Translations under genes and position numbers: made by a program
The notes under the pieces: generated by a model
Databases searched by the model: none
The model's input: only the letters and a program-made list of their open reading frames with translations
Told to the model about the DNA's origin: nothing
DNA from: Bacillota bacterium
GTDB lineage: Bacteria > Bacillota > Clostridia > Oscillospirales > Ruminococcaceae
Length of the DNA: 64,000 nucleotides
Assembly (NCBI GenBank): GCA_023439835.1
Contig: JAEXUW010000021.1
Location: 1-64,000, forward strand
Direction of reading: 5' to 3'
Shown here: piece after piece, positions 50,912 through 58,797 of the stretch
Layout: every line of letters starts with the position of its first letter
How positions within the stretch are numbered: position 1 is the first letter of the stretch

Positions 50912-51415
50912 ATGGAGAAAAGCGGATTTTTTAACTCATCGGATGGAGACAGAGTCTATGACGCGACGGATTTCGCGGCATATTTCGGAAACCTTGTGTC
51001 GAACGGCGTATTCTACGCGTCGGCGACGAACCTGCAGGCAACGCCCGGAAACGGGCTGGCGGTGAGCGTGGCGGCAGGCAGCGCTTGGATTAACGGATAC
51101 CGATATGAAAATACAGACGACCTAAACCTGCCGCTCACCACGGCAAACGGAAGTAATCCCCGAATTGACCGGATTGTGGTTCGCTTAAGCCAGGTCAGCC
51201 GGAATGTTCAGCTTGCCGTTGTCGATGGGACTCCCGCAGCAACGCCGTCAGCTCCGGCGCTGACAAGAACCAGCGATGTCTATGAACTTGGTATCGCCGA
51301 CGTACTGATACCGGCTGCCGCCACATCGATAGCCACAAATAATATCACCGATACCCGACTGAATACCAACCTGTGCGGGCTGGTCAATTCTCTTGTGACG
51401 GCAGTGTATGAATGA
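50912..51415 (+). CDS. tail/baseplate structural protein
   Basis: 167 aa. EKSGFFNSSDGDRVYDATDF, the turn-rich GLAVSVAAGSAWINGYRYEN and DRIVVRLSQVSRNVQLAVVD are standard in baseplate-upper-like structural proteins encoded after the Gp37-like gene in Firmicute phages. There is no enzymatic motif. AAGGAGG precedes the ATG. Confidence 0.8.
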   Translation: MEKSGFFNSSDGDRVYDATDFAAYFGNLVSNGVFYASATNLQATPGNGLAVSVAAGSAWINGYRYENTDDLNLPLTTANGSNPRIDRIVVRLSQVSRNVQLAVVDGTPAATPSAPALTRTSDVYELGIADVLIPAAATSIATNNITDTRLNTNLCGLVNSLVTAVYE

Positions 51416-51429
51416 GGAGGTGAACAACG

Positions 51430-53784
51430 ATGGCAGATATTTACGGCGTAACGCTACAGGCAGGTTCAAGCCCAACGGTCTATTACACCATTACCTATTC
51501 CAAGAGCCGACCGAACAATAGCCAGATGACCTATAACTTCACCATCTCCGCAGCGCTAGGTTCGTCAGGTTCTTACATTCACAGCGGCTACGCCCTGCTC
51601 TGTACCATGACTGTAAACGGCTCATCTGCACAAGTGCGCATCAAGGCGGCAGATGGCGACGACTGGGACGGAACCACGCCGAGGCTCAGATATGTTTCGG
51701 TCACCTGTGCCTCCACTACGGGAAACACCGCGCAGGGCGTGCGCTTTCAGGTGGTGTCGGACGGACGGCTTCCTCTATCCTCCGGCGTAATCGATAACTC
51801 AAGTTACACCGTGTTAAGTTCGGCTCTTCTGACCACGGCCTGCGGTGCACCGACCTCCTGCTCGGTCAGTCCTATACTTGCAGAAGGAACCGTGACCCTT
51901 TCCTGGAGCGGAGCTTCCAGCGGCATAAACAACGCGATTTCCAGTTATGAAATCCAATACAGTGATTCCACTGACAATCTCACTTGGGGAGCCTGGACTG
52001 CACTGACAACGGTGACTACCACGGCTACAAGCGGCAGTGTATCAGTTGATCCGCCTTCGACGCGCGGGAATTACCGCAGATTCCAGGTGCGAACGCGTGG
52101 TACGGCAGGAGCAAGTTATTACTCCGGCTGGAAAGTATCCACGAACTCCGTCCGCAGGAATACGGCACCGAGTCCAGCTGCATCAGCCGTTGCTTCTCCC
52201 GCAGCCTACAGTAATGAGACAATAACGCTGACTTGGAGCGGAGCCTCCGGCAGCACCAGTCCGGTTAAGGGCTACCAGATCGCCAGCCGAACATCATTGG
52301 ACAACAGCTCCTGGAGCGCGTGGAATGTGTTGGCCATTCTGATACTTTCCGCCAGCGGTGGCAGCTACAACCCGGTTGTATCAAGCACACCGGGGACCTA
52401 TACGCAGTTTGGTATCTGGACAATCGACACCTTTGATGTCTATTCTGTAGAGAAAATCAGTAACAGCGTCTACTGCGACGTCACAGCTTGCGGAGCGCCG
52501 ACCGTCTGCTCGGTAAGCGCGGCATTAGCTGAAGGAAATGTCACTCTCTCGTGGAGCGGCGCAACTAATGGCGCGGGCAACGCCATCACGTCCTATGAAA
52601 TACAATACAGCGACTCTCCCGACAACAGCAGCTGGGGCGATTGGATGGCTCTGACCACGGTGAGCACCTCGGCGACAAATGGCAGCTTGAGTGTCGGCCC
52701 TCCCGCCACGCGCGGCAATTACCGCCGGTTTCGGATACGGACGCGAGGTGCCGCCGGTGAAAGTTTCTATTCCGACTGGACGGTGTCCAGCAATACTGTT
52801 CGCAGAAATACATTGCCAACTCCGCCGACATCTTTTACCGCCGCACCCGCGATTTATGAAGGCGTTGTCGTAACACTTACGTGGAGCGGAGCAGCTCCGG
52901 GAACCAGCGCCATCAAACAGTACGTCATCCAGCGGTCAACCTCCACGGATGGAACGAACTGGTCGGCATACGAAGCTCTTACAATTGTTGTTTCAAGCTC
53001 CACCTCGGGGACGTATACGGCGAACGCTTCCCAGATAGCCGGAACGTATACTCGTTACCGTATCAGTGTTACCGATACTTTAGACGCGGTTTCCGCTTAT
53101 GTAATCAGCGGGACGGTAAAGAAAAACAGTCCTCCGTCTGCTCCGGTAATCGTCTGCCCACCGTCCGCTGGTTCCAGCTACAATACCACCCCGCGCTTTA
53201 TGATTACAACGGGCGTCGAACCGGACGGCCAGTCGCAGATTGTGGAAGTGAAAATCGATACAGGTGCTTGGATCAACAGTGTGGATAATCCTGAGCAATT
53301 TTCCACGAGCGGATACCTTGGCAACGGCGTTAAAACAGTGTATCAGGCGGAAACGCTTACGTTGGGAAGTCATTCCATTACCATTCGCTGCCTTGACAGC
53401 GATATCGAGTCGGCAAGTCTGGAGGTTGTCCGCACTTTTACAATACTGACGACGCCATTCGAGACAATTACCGCGAACGAAACCCATGTGAAGGCGGCGC
53501 ATATCCAGACACTCCGAACCGCTGTAAACATGGTACGAAGCTATTATGGCCTATCTCCTGCAACTTGGAGTGAGGAAATTGCAGTTGGAAAAACCACGGT
53601 CAAAAACTGGCCATTCAACATCACGGAGCTTCGAAAAGACATCGAGCCTGTCATTACGGCGGTCAACGGTTTCGATTCCTCATCGTCTTTTGATATCCCG
53701 CCCTTAACTTGGCTGTCCATCGGAGCAGGACGGCCCAAAGCGGATGTGATGCAGCAAATTCATAATTTAATTCTAACACTTTAA
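51430..53784 (+). CDS. large tail surface protein with fibronectin-type repeats
   Basis: 784 aa. After an N-terminal jelly-roll-like domain (1-140) come four fibronectin III-like modules in alternating pairs. Modules 1 and 3 are close copies (SWSGASSGINNAISSYEIQY versus SWSGATNGAGNAITSYEIQY; both followed by RGNYRRF and RTRG). Modules 2 and 4 are shorter and less alike. A Y-rich and helical C-terminal domain (ETHVKAAHIQTLRTAVNMVR) may contact other tail proteins. It likely decorates the tail and binds sugars on host cells. Confidence 0.85.
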   Translation: MADIYGVTLQAGSSPTVYYTITYSKSRPNNSQMTYNFTISAALGSSGSYIHSGYALLCTMTVNGSSAQVRIKAADGDDWDGTTPRLRYVSVTCASTTGNTAQGVRFQVVSDGRLPLSSGVIDNSSYTVLSSALLTTACGAPTSCSVSPILAEGTVTLSWSGASSGINNAISSYEIQYSDSTDNLTWGAWTALTTVTTTATSGSVSVDPPSTRGNYRRFQVRTRGTAGASYYSGWKVSTNSVRRNTAPSPAASAVASPAAYSNETITLTWSGASGSTSPVKGYQIASRTSLDNSSWSAWNVLAILILSASGGSYNPVVSSTPGTYTQFGIWTIDTFDVYSVEKISNSVYCDVTACGAPTVCSVSAALAEGNVTLSWSGATNGAGNAITSYEIQYSDSPDNSSWGDWMALTTVSTSATNGSLSVGPPATRGNYRRFRIRTRGAAGESFYSDWTVSSNTVRRNTLPTPPTSFTAAPAIYEGVVVTLTWSGAAPGTSAIKQYVIQRSTSTDGTNWSAYEALTIVVSSSTSGTYTANASQIAGTYTRYRISVTDTLDAVSAYVISGTVKKNSPPSAPVIVCPPSAGSSYNTTPRFMITTGVEPDGQSQIVEVKIDTGAWINSVDNPEQFSTSGYLGNGVKTVYQAETLTLGSHSITIRCLDSDIESASLEVVRTFTILTTPFETITANETHVKAAHIQTLRTAVNMVRSYYGLSPATWSEEIAVGKTTVKNWPFNITELRKDIEPVITAVNGFDSSSSFDIPPLTWLSIGAGRPKADVMQQIHNLILTL

Positions 53785-53797
53785 CACAGTGTGGATG

Positions 53798-53828
53798 ATG
53801 CGCCTTTACGGTTGCAGGGCGCATTTTT
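53798..53828 (+). terminator. intrinsic terminator after the tail gene
   Basis: ATGCGCC (53798-53804) pairs with GGCGCAT (53818-53824), followed by TTTTTC. It lies 14 bp after the tail protein stop. It may lower expression of the lysis genes that follow relative to the structural genes. Confidence 0.7.
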
Positions 53829-53857
53829 CATATGCAAAACTAAAAGGAGGACTCCCA

Positions 53858-54268
53858 ATGAAAGAAGTATGGAACTGGATTCAAGTATTGGCGGCAGCGA
53901 CCGGAGGCTTTTTCGGCTGGTTTTTCGGCGGCTTTGACGGCTTTTTGTATGCGCTGCTTGTATTCGTAGTTGTGGACTACATCACCGGTGTCATGTGCGC
54001 CATAGCAGATAAAAAGCTGTCCAGTGAGGTCGGCTTCAAGGGTATCTGCAAAAAGGTGCTGATTTTTGTAATGGTGGGCGTCGCGCATATCATGGACATC
54101 TATCTCATCGGCAATGGCGAGGTTCTGCGTACCGCCGTCATCTTTTTCTACTGCTCCAACGAGGGTGTGTCCATGCTGGAAAACGCAGCGCACCTGGGGC
54201 TGCCCATTCCCGAAAAGCTCAAGGCAGCCCTGGAGCAGCTTCACGGGCGGGTGACGGAGCATGATTGA
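53858..54268 (+). CDS. phage holin (toxin secretion/phage lysis holin family)
   Basis: 136 aa from ATG 53858 (AAAAGGAGG upstream). Three hydrophobic segments are visible (VLAAATGGFFGWFFGGFDGF, LYALLVFVVVDYITGVMCAI, KKVLIFVMVGVAHIMDIYL). The DYITGV motif identifies the Cph1/LydA-type holin family. It would permeabilise the membrane to release the amidase encoded downstream. It overlaps the next gene by 8 bp. Confidence 0.92.
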   Translation: MKEVWNWIQVLAAATGGFFGWFFGGFDGFLYALLVFVVVDYITGVMCAIADKKLSSEVGFKGICKKVLIFVMVGVAHIMDIYLIGNGEVLRTAVIFFYCSNEGVSMLENAAHLGLPIPEKLKAALEQLHGRVTEHD

Positions 54269-55649
54269 TTTAACAAAAGCTGCGACAGTATTCATCGGTC
54301 GGCAGGGCGAGAACCATTTTCGCAATCTGGAGTTTGATGTCTCCAGCCTGCTTGGTGACGAATATCCCGGCGAGACGTTGACCGCCATTTACAAACGGCC
54401 GGACGGCATCGCTTATCCCGTAGTTACAAGTTATGCGGACGGCGTGCTGACCTGGTCGCCCGGTTCGACGGAAACTGAAATTGTCGGTGTGGGGCAGCTG
54501 GAAATCAGAGTTACCAATGAGAACGTTGTCGGGAAAAGCGTGCGGGTACTCACCATCGTGGAGGAGGCTCTTGCGGATGGAATTGTCGAACCGCCGGAGC
54601 CACCTGCGCAGGAATGGCTCAATCAGGTGCTGACAGCTCTCGCCGCAATTGATGTAAATGACGCCTACGCGCTGCTCAATCTCACGTACAACCTGTTAAA
54701 TGATAACTATACGCTGCTCGGAACAACGCATGACCAGATGGAAAGCATGCGAGACACGCTGTATACCCGCACCGGGATTATGCTCAATCATCTGCACCCG
54801 GTGGAGACTGCCTCGGCACCGGATATGGCAAGCCGCAGAGCATCCATCACCTTCACCGGAATCTCGGCGGGCAGCAATATGGTGATGGACAGCGTGACCT
54901 ATTTGTTCGTTGCGGCACTGGGAAGTCCGGCAACAAATACCGTGCAGGTACTGGTTCAGAGCAATCTCAGCGACACAGTCAAAAAGATTGCTGAAGCCAT
55001 ACGGGGCGTTCAGGATGCAGAAAACATCGCATATGGCAGCGGAACAAATCCGCACCCCACCTGTACAGGCTACTGGACAAAGCAGAGGTTTTCCATTGGA
55101 GACATTTCCGTTGCTCCCGGAGAAAGCCTGTTTCTGCTGGAAAAAGCAGAGGACGTCAATACTGCCATTACGCTGACCTCTACTGCCGCGTCAACGATTA
55201 ACGCGTTCATTCGAATGCCGCACCTGCGGTATGTTTTGTCGGGCAATGCCCTCGGCTCGGGCGGCACCAACAGCATCAGAGGGCCTTTGCATACCATTCT
55301 GCCCATTGGCAGCATTGTAATCGGCGGTCAGGACGATCCGCTTATTCCGGTGCCATACGACTGCCACCTGGTCACCATTTGCCGCCAATCGGATACCACC
55401 GAAAAGGAGCTGGACTTCTATATCTCAAACGACGAGCAGACCTTTACCCGGATTTCGAGAAGTACGCCACTCGGCGCGGATAGCTCCACAGAGGCTCAGC
55501 ACGCTCAGATCGCTATGCGGCAAAGCAGAGTGCCTGCCGGCTACGGGCTATACGCTCGCATTGGGAGCAACGGCACATCGGCGACCGCTTACTGTGATCT
55601 GAAGTTTACCTACCATCTGTACCCAGCCGCGCTTGCGGCTTACATTTAA
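54261..55649 (+). CDS. BppU-like fibre protein between holin and amidase
   Basis: 462 aa. The N-terminal 100 residues (TVFIGRQGENHFRNLEFDVS, GETLTAIYKRPDGIAYPVV) look like a baseplate-upper-protein N-domain. A linker with short helices (ALLNLTYNLLNDNYTLLGTT) follows, then a long beta-rich region (NTVQVLVQSNLSDTVKKI, STINAFIRMPHLRYVLSG). No lytic motif is seen. It is probably a tail fibre or receptor-binding protein. Its place inside the lysis cassette, overlapping the holin gene, is unusual. Confidence 0.7.
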   Translation: MIDLTKAATVFIGRQGENHFRNLEFDVSSLLGDEYPGETLTAIYKRPDGIAYPVVTSYADGVLTWSPGSTETEIVGVGQLEIRVTNENVVGKSVRVLTIVEEALADGIVEPPEPPAQEWLNQVLTALAAIDVNDAYALLNLTYNLLNDNYTLLGTTHDQMESMRDTLYTRTGIMLNHLHPVETASAPDMASRRASITFTGISAGSNMVMDSVTYLFVAALGSPATNTVQVLVQSNLSDTVKKIAEAIRGVQDAENIAYGSGTNPHPTCTGYWTKQRFSIGDISVAPGESLFLLEKAEDVNTAITLTSTAASTINAFIRMPHLRYVLSGNALGSGGTNSIRGPLHTILPIGSIVIGGQDDPLIPVPYDCHLVTICRQSDTTEKELDFYISNDEQTFTRISRSTPLGADSSTEAQHAQIAMRQSRVPAGYGLYARIGSNGTSATAYCDLKFTYHLYPAALAAYI

Positions 55650-55671
55650 TTTAAACTGTGAGGTGCTTTTT

Positions 55672-56391
55672 ATGAATCTGCATAAACTCATTCTAACGAA
55701 CAATGCCTGCTACAAGGCAGGCAAAACCATTACGCCGAAGGGTATCATGGTGCATTCCACCGGGGCGAACAATCCCAATTTGAAACGCTATGTCGGTCCG
55801 GATGACGGACTACTTGGAAAAAATCAGTACGGCAACCACTGGAACCAGAGTACGCCGGACGGCCGTCAGGTCTGCGTCCATGGTTTTATTGGTAAGCTGG
55901 CTGACGGCTCCATTGCAACGTACCAGACCTTGCCGTGGAATATGCGCGGTTGGCACTGCGGCAGCGGTGCAAAAGGCTCCGGTAATGATACGCATATCGG
56001 CTTTGAAATCTGCGAGGACGGTCTGACCGATGCCTCGTATTTTTCTGCCGTTTACAAGGAAGCCGTAGAGCTTTGCGTATATCTCTGCAAGCAGTATGGG
56101 CTGACAGAAAAGGATATCATCTGTCACTCGGAGGGTGCGAAGCTAGGGATCGCCAGTAATCACGGCGATGTCATGCACTGGTTCCCTAAGTTTGGCAAGA
56201 ACATGGACACCTTTCGCGCTGCGGTCAAGTCCGGGTTGGCGGCAGCGGAAACGACCGCTGAATCTGACACGCCGAAGAAATATTACCGTGTGCAGGTCGG
56301 CGCATATTCCGTTAAGGCAAACGCCGATGCTATGCTCAGCAAGGTCAAGGCAGCTGGCTTCACTGACGCTTTTGTCAAGTACAGCGAGTAA
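55672..56391 (+). CDS. N-acetylmuramoyl-L-alanine amidase endolysin with SPOR domain
   Basis: 239 aa from ATG 55672 (GAGGTG upstream). The amidase_2 zinc ligands are in GIMVHSTGA and in HSEGAKLGIASNHGD, with GWHCGSGAKGSGN and IGFEICEDG between. The C-terminal KYYRVQVGAYSVKANADAML is a SPOR-type peptidoglycan-binding domain. It cuts the amide bond in peptidoglycan during lysis. A strong terminator follows 17 bp later and ends the late operon. Confidence 0.93.
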   Translation: MNLHKLILTNNACYKAGKTITPKGIMVHSTGANNPNLKRYVGPDDGLLGKNQYGNHWNQSTPDGRQVCVHGFIGKLADGSIATYQTLPWNMRGWHCGSGAKGSGNDTHIGFEICEDGLTDASYFSAVYKEAVELCVYLCKQYGLTEKDIICHSEGAKLGIASNHGDVMHWFPKFGKNMDTFRAAVKSGLAAAETTAESDTPKKYYRVQVGAYSVKANADAMLSKVKAAGFTDAFVKYSE

Positions 56392-56408
56392 CGATATAAA
56401 CATTACAG

Positions 56409-56452
56409 TAATGCCTATTGGAGATTTTCTCTCTGGTAGGCATTATTTTTTT
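56409..56452 (+). terminator. terminator of the late operon
   Basis: TAATGCCTA (56409-56417) pairs with TAGGCATTA (56437-56445), followed by seven or more T's. It separates the lysis genes from the recombination genes. Confidence 0.85.
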
Positions 56453-56530
56453 GCTCTTTTTTCGTCCAAACAGCCTGAAATCTTCCAGTGAGTTGTGAGG
56501 ACAGAGGTTCTCAGACTGGAGGGAAAATAC

Positions 56531-56752
56531 ATGGCCAATATTACTGGCGTAATACCGGAAATCAATTATGAAAAGAAACCTGTTCCGCAAGAGCAATTGC
56601 AGCGCGAAGTAGATTATGTAAGAGCACAGCGGATACTCGATTTCATGCTTCAAAACGGACTTATTTCCTTGTCGGAATTCAACAAGATAACCACATTAAA
56701 CCGCAAATCTTTCTCCCCGGCTCTGGCACAGATTATGCCCGAAAACCGTTGA
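56531..56752 (+). CDS. SHOCT-domain-like small protein
   Basis: 73 aa from ATG 56531 with GGAGGG before it. QRILDFMLQNGLISLSEFNK is a SHOCT-type short helical hairpin, followed by NRKSFSPALAQIMPENR. Such proteins are commonly encoded just before serine recombinase clusters in Clostridia elements, and a recombination accessory role is possible. The TTCGTCCAAA...TTCCAGTGAGTTGTGA motif lies directly upstream (56461-56498). Confidence 0.75.
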   Translation: MANITGVIPEINYEKKPVPQEQLQREVDYVRAQRILDFMLQNGLISLSEFNKITTLNRKSFSPALAQIMPENR

Positions 56753-56802
56753 TATTACTGAACTTTAGAGGTAATATGTCACACTGACAAGGAGGTGAAA
56801 AA

Positions 56803-58365
56803 TTGAAAAAGGTAACGAAAATCAATGAAAATACATCTGATTTTACAGAGCGCCCCAAACTGCGGGTTGCGGCTTACTGCCGTGTGTCTACCGATAGTGA
56901 CGATCAGCTGGTCAGTCTCGACACACAGATAAAGCACTACGAATCCTACATCAAATCAAATCCTGACTGGGATTTTGCCGGGCTTTATTATGACGAGGGC
57001 ATCACCGGTACGAAAAAGGAAAAGCGACCGGAGCTGCTTCGCATGATTGCCGACTGCGAGAACAAGAAAATTGACTTCATCGTAACAAAGTCTATTAGCC
57101 GGTTTGCAAGGAATACAACGGACTGTCTGGAACTGGTGAGGAAGCTGCTTGACCTCGGCATTTTCATTTACTTCGAGAAGGAAAATATCAACACCGGGTC
57201 AATGGAAAGTGAACTCATGCTGTCAATCCTGAGTGGACTGGCCGAAAGTGAGTCGGTCTCTATTGCGGAAAACAGCAAATGGTCGGTAAAGCGTAGGTTT
57301 CAAAGTGGGACCTTCAAGATTTCCTATCCGCCCTACGGCTACGATACTGCTGATGGAAAGCTGGTCGTGAATGAAACACAGGCAGCTGTCGTCCGTTTTA
57401 TCTTTTCTGAAATTCTTTCCGGCAATGGTACCGGCAAAATCGCAAATGAGCTGAACCGCCGCGATGTGCCATCCAAGAAAGGCGGTCGCTGGACTGCGAC
57501 AACCATTCGCGGGATGCTCGGTAATGAAAAATACACCGGCGATGCCATTTTTCAAAAGACCTATACCGATACGCACTTCAACCGCCATTACAATTACGGC
57601 GAAAAGGACCAGTTTCTGATTAAAAATCATCATGATGCGATTATCAGTCATGATGATTTTGATGCCGCGCAGGCTATCATCGAACAGCACGGCAAAGAAA
57701 AAGGCGTAGAAAAATATCAGGATAAGTACCAGAACCGATATCCGTTTTCAGGAAAAATCATTTGCGGTCAGTGCGGCGGCAAATTCAAGCGCCGCATCCA
57801 CTCCACCGGCAGGCATAATATCGCATGGTGCTGTACCAATCATATAGCGGACGCCAAGAAATGTTCCATGAAATATATCCCTGAGTCTGATTTCGAATAT
57901 GCGTTTGTGACTATGATGAATAAGCTTATATTCGGTCATCAAACCGTTTTAAGGCCCTTGTTAATGGGCCTTCGCGGTATCAACTCCGAAGACAGTGTGG
58001 CAAAGCTGCACGCCCTCGATAAAAAGCTCGAAGAAAACGCGGAACAGCGAAAGGTGCTGGTTACACTACAGACCCGTGGCTACCTTGAGCCTGCCGTTTA
58101 CAATAAGGGAAATAATGAACTTCTGCAGGAAGCCGAGCGCATACAGCGCCAGAAAGAATCCATATCCCGCTTCATAAACAGTGACAATATAAACCTGCAT
58201 GAGGTCAGCGAGCTCCTGCAATACGCCACTAAGGCGGCAATGCTGAAGGGCTTTGACGGTGAACTGTTTGCTCGCTTCGTGGAGCGGATTCTTGTATATT
58301 CACGAACAGAAATCGGGTTCGAATTAAAATGCGGTATTACGCTGAAAGAAAGGTTGGTGAGATAA
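56803..58365 (+). CDS. large serine recombinase 1
   Basis: 520 aa, using a TTG start at 56803 with an ideal GGAGGTGA upstream. Domains: resolvase catalytic domain with the nucleophile in AAYCRVSTDS and later SISRFARNT; recombinase domain (PPYGYDTADGKLVVNETQ, GRWTATTIRGMLGNEKYTGD); zinc ribbon CGQCGGKF...WCC...C; C-terminal coiled coil. It is the first of three consecutive recombinase-family genes and should act with the others in integration and excision at rumA. Confidence 0.93.
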   Translation: MKKVTKINENTSDFTERPKLRVAAYCRVSTDSDDQLVSLDTQIKHYESYIKSNPDWDFAGLYYDEGITGTKKEKRPELLRMIADCENKKIDFIVTKSISRFARNTTDCLELVRKLLDLGIFIYFEKENINTGSMESELMLSILSGLAESESVSIAENSKWSVKRRFQSGTFKISYPPYGYDTADGKLVVNETQAAVVRFIFSEILSGNGTGKIANELNRRDVPSKKGGRWTATTIRGMLGNEKYTGDAIFQKTYTDTHFNRHYNYGEKDQFLIKNHHDAIISHDDFDAAQAIIEQHGKEKGVEKYQDKYQNRYPFSGKIICGQCGGKFKRRIHSTGRHNIAWCCTNHIADAKKCSMKYIPESDFEYAFVTMMNKLIFGHQTVLRPLLMGLRGINSEDSVAKLHALDKKLEENAEQRKVLVTLQTRGYLEPAVYNKGNNELLQEAERIQRQKESISRFINSDNINLHEVSELLQYATKAAMLKGFDGELFARFVERILVYSRTEIGFELKCGITLKERLVR

Positions 58366-58797
58366 ATGGGCCACACTCCATTCGGCTATAGGATTATAAA
58401 CGGAAAAGCCGTAATTGATGAACAAGCTGCAGTACAGATAAAAACCCTGTTTCAGTCCTATCTGACCGGCGATTCTTTGGCAACGGCAGCAAAAAAAGCT
58501 GAAATTATAGCATTTCACGCGGGCATCAGCAGGATGCTCCAGAATAATCGCTATCTTGGTGATGCGTATTATCCGGCGATTATCGATGCAGAGACGTTTG
58601 CGGCTGCCGAAGCGGAACGTATCAGGCGGGCGGAAAAACTCGGACGAATCCGCGAACCAGAAATAAAAAAAGAGGCCGTCTATCCCACCGCCTTCCGCAT
58701 TATAGAAGGAACAGAACGGTTTGACGACCCATTCCAGCAGGCAGAATACGCCTACAATCTGATAGAAACGGAGGTGAATGTAGATGGAGGTCAGTAA
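58366..58797 (+). CDS. recombinase-domain protein lacking the catalytic domain
   Basis: 143 aa. It begins GHTPFGYRIINGKAVIDEQA and has LQNNRYLGDAYYPAIIDAET, so it carries a version of the recombinase DNA-binding region only. There is no resolvase serine domain and no zinc ribbon. The ATG follows the previous TAA directly and its end overlaps the next gene by 14 bp. The conserved place between two full recombinases suggests an accessory subunit or directionality factor rather than a decayed gene; that is inference. Confidence 0.8.
   Translation: MGHTPFGYRIINGKAVIDEQAAVQIKTLFQSYLTGDSLATAAKKAEIIAFHAGISRMLQNNRYLGDAYYPAIIDAETFAAAEAERIRRAEKLGRIREPEIKKEAVYPTAFRIIEGTERFDDPFQQAEYAYNLIETEVNVDGGQ

Noticed and set aside
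51430..53784. Diversity-generating retroelement acting on the repeated tail protein
   Set aside because: No reverse transcriptase or template repeat is visible; the repeats are diverged duplicates without adenine-specific differences that I can see.
58366..58797. Middle recombinase gene as a simple pseudogene
   Set aside because: It has its own start, starts directly at the previous stop and overlaps the next gene, with an open frame and family-like sequence throughout; a retained accessory role fits better.
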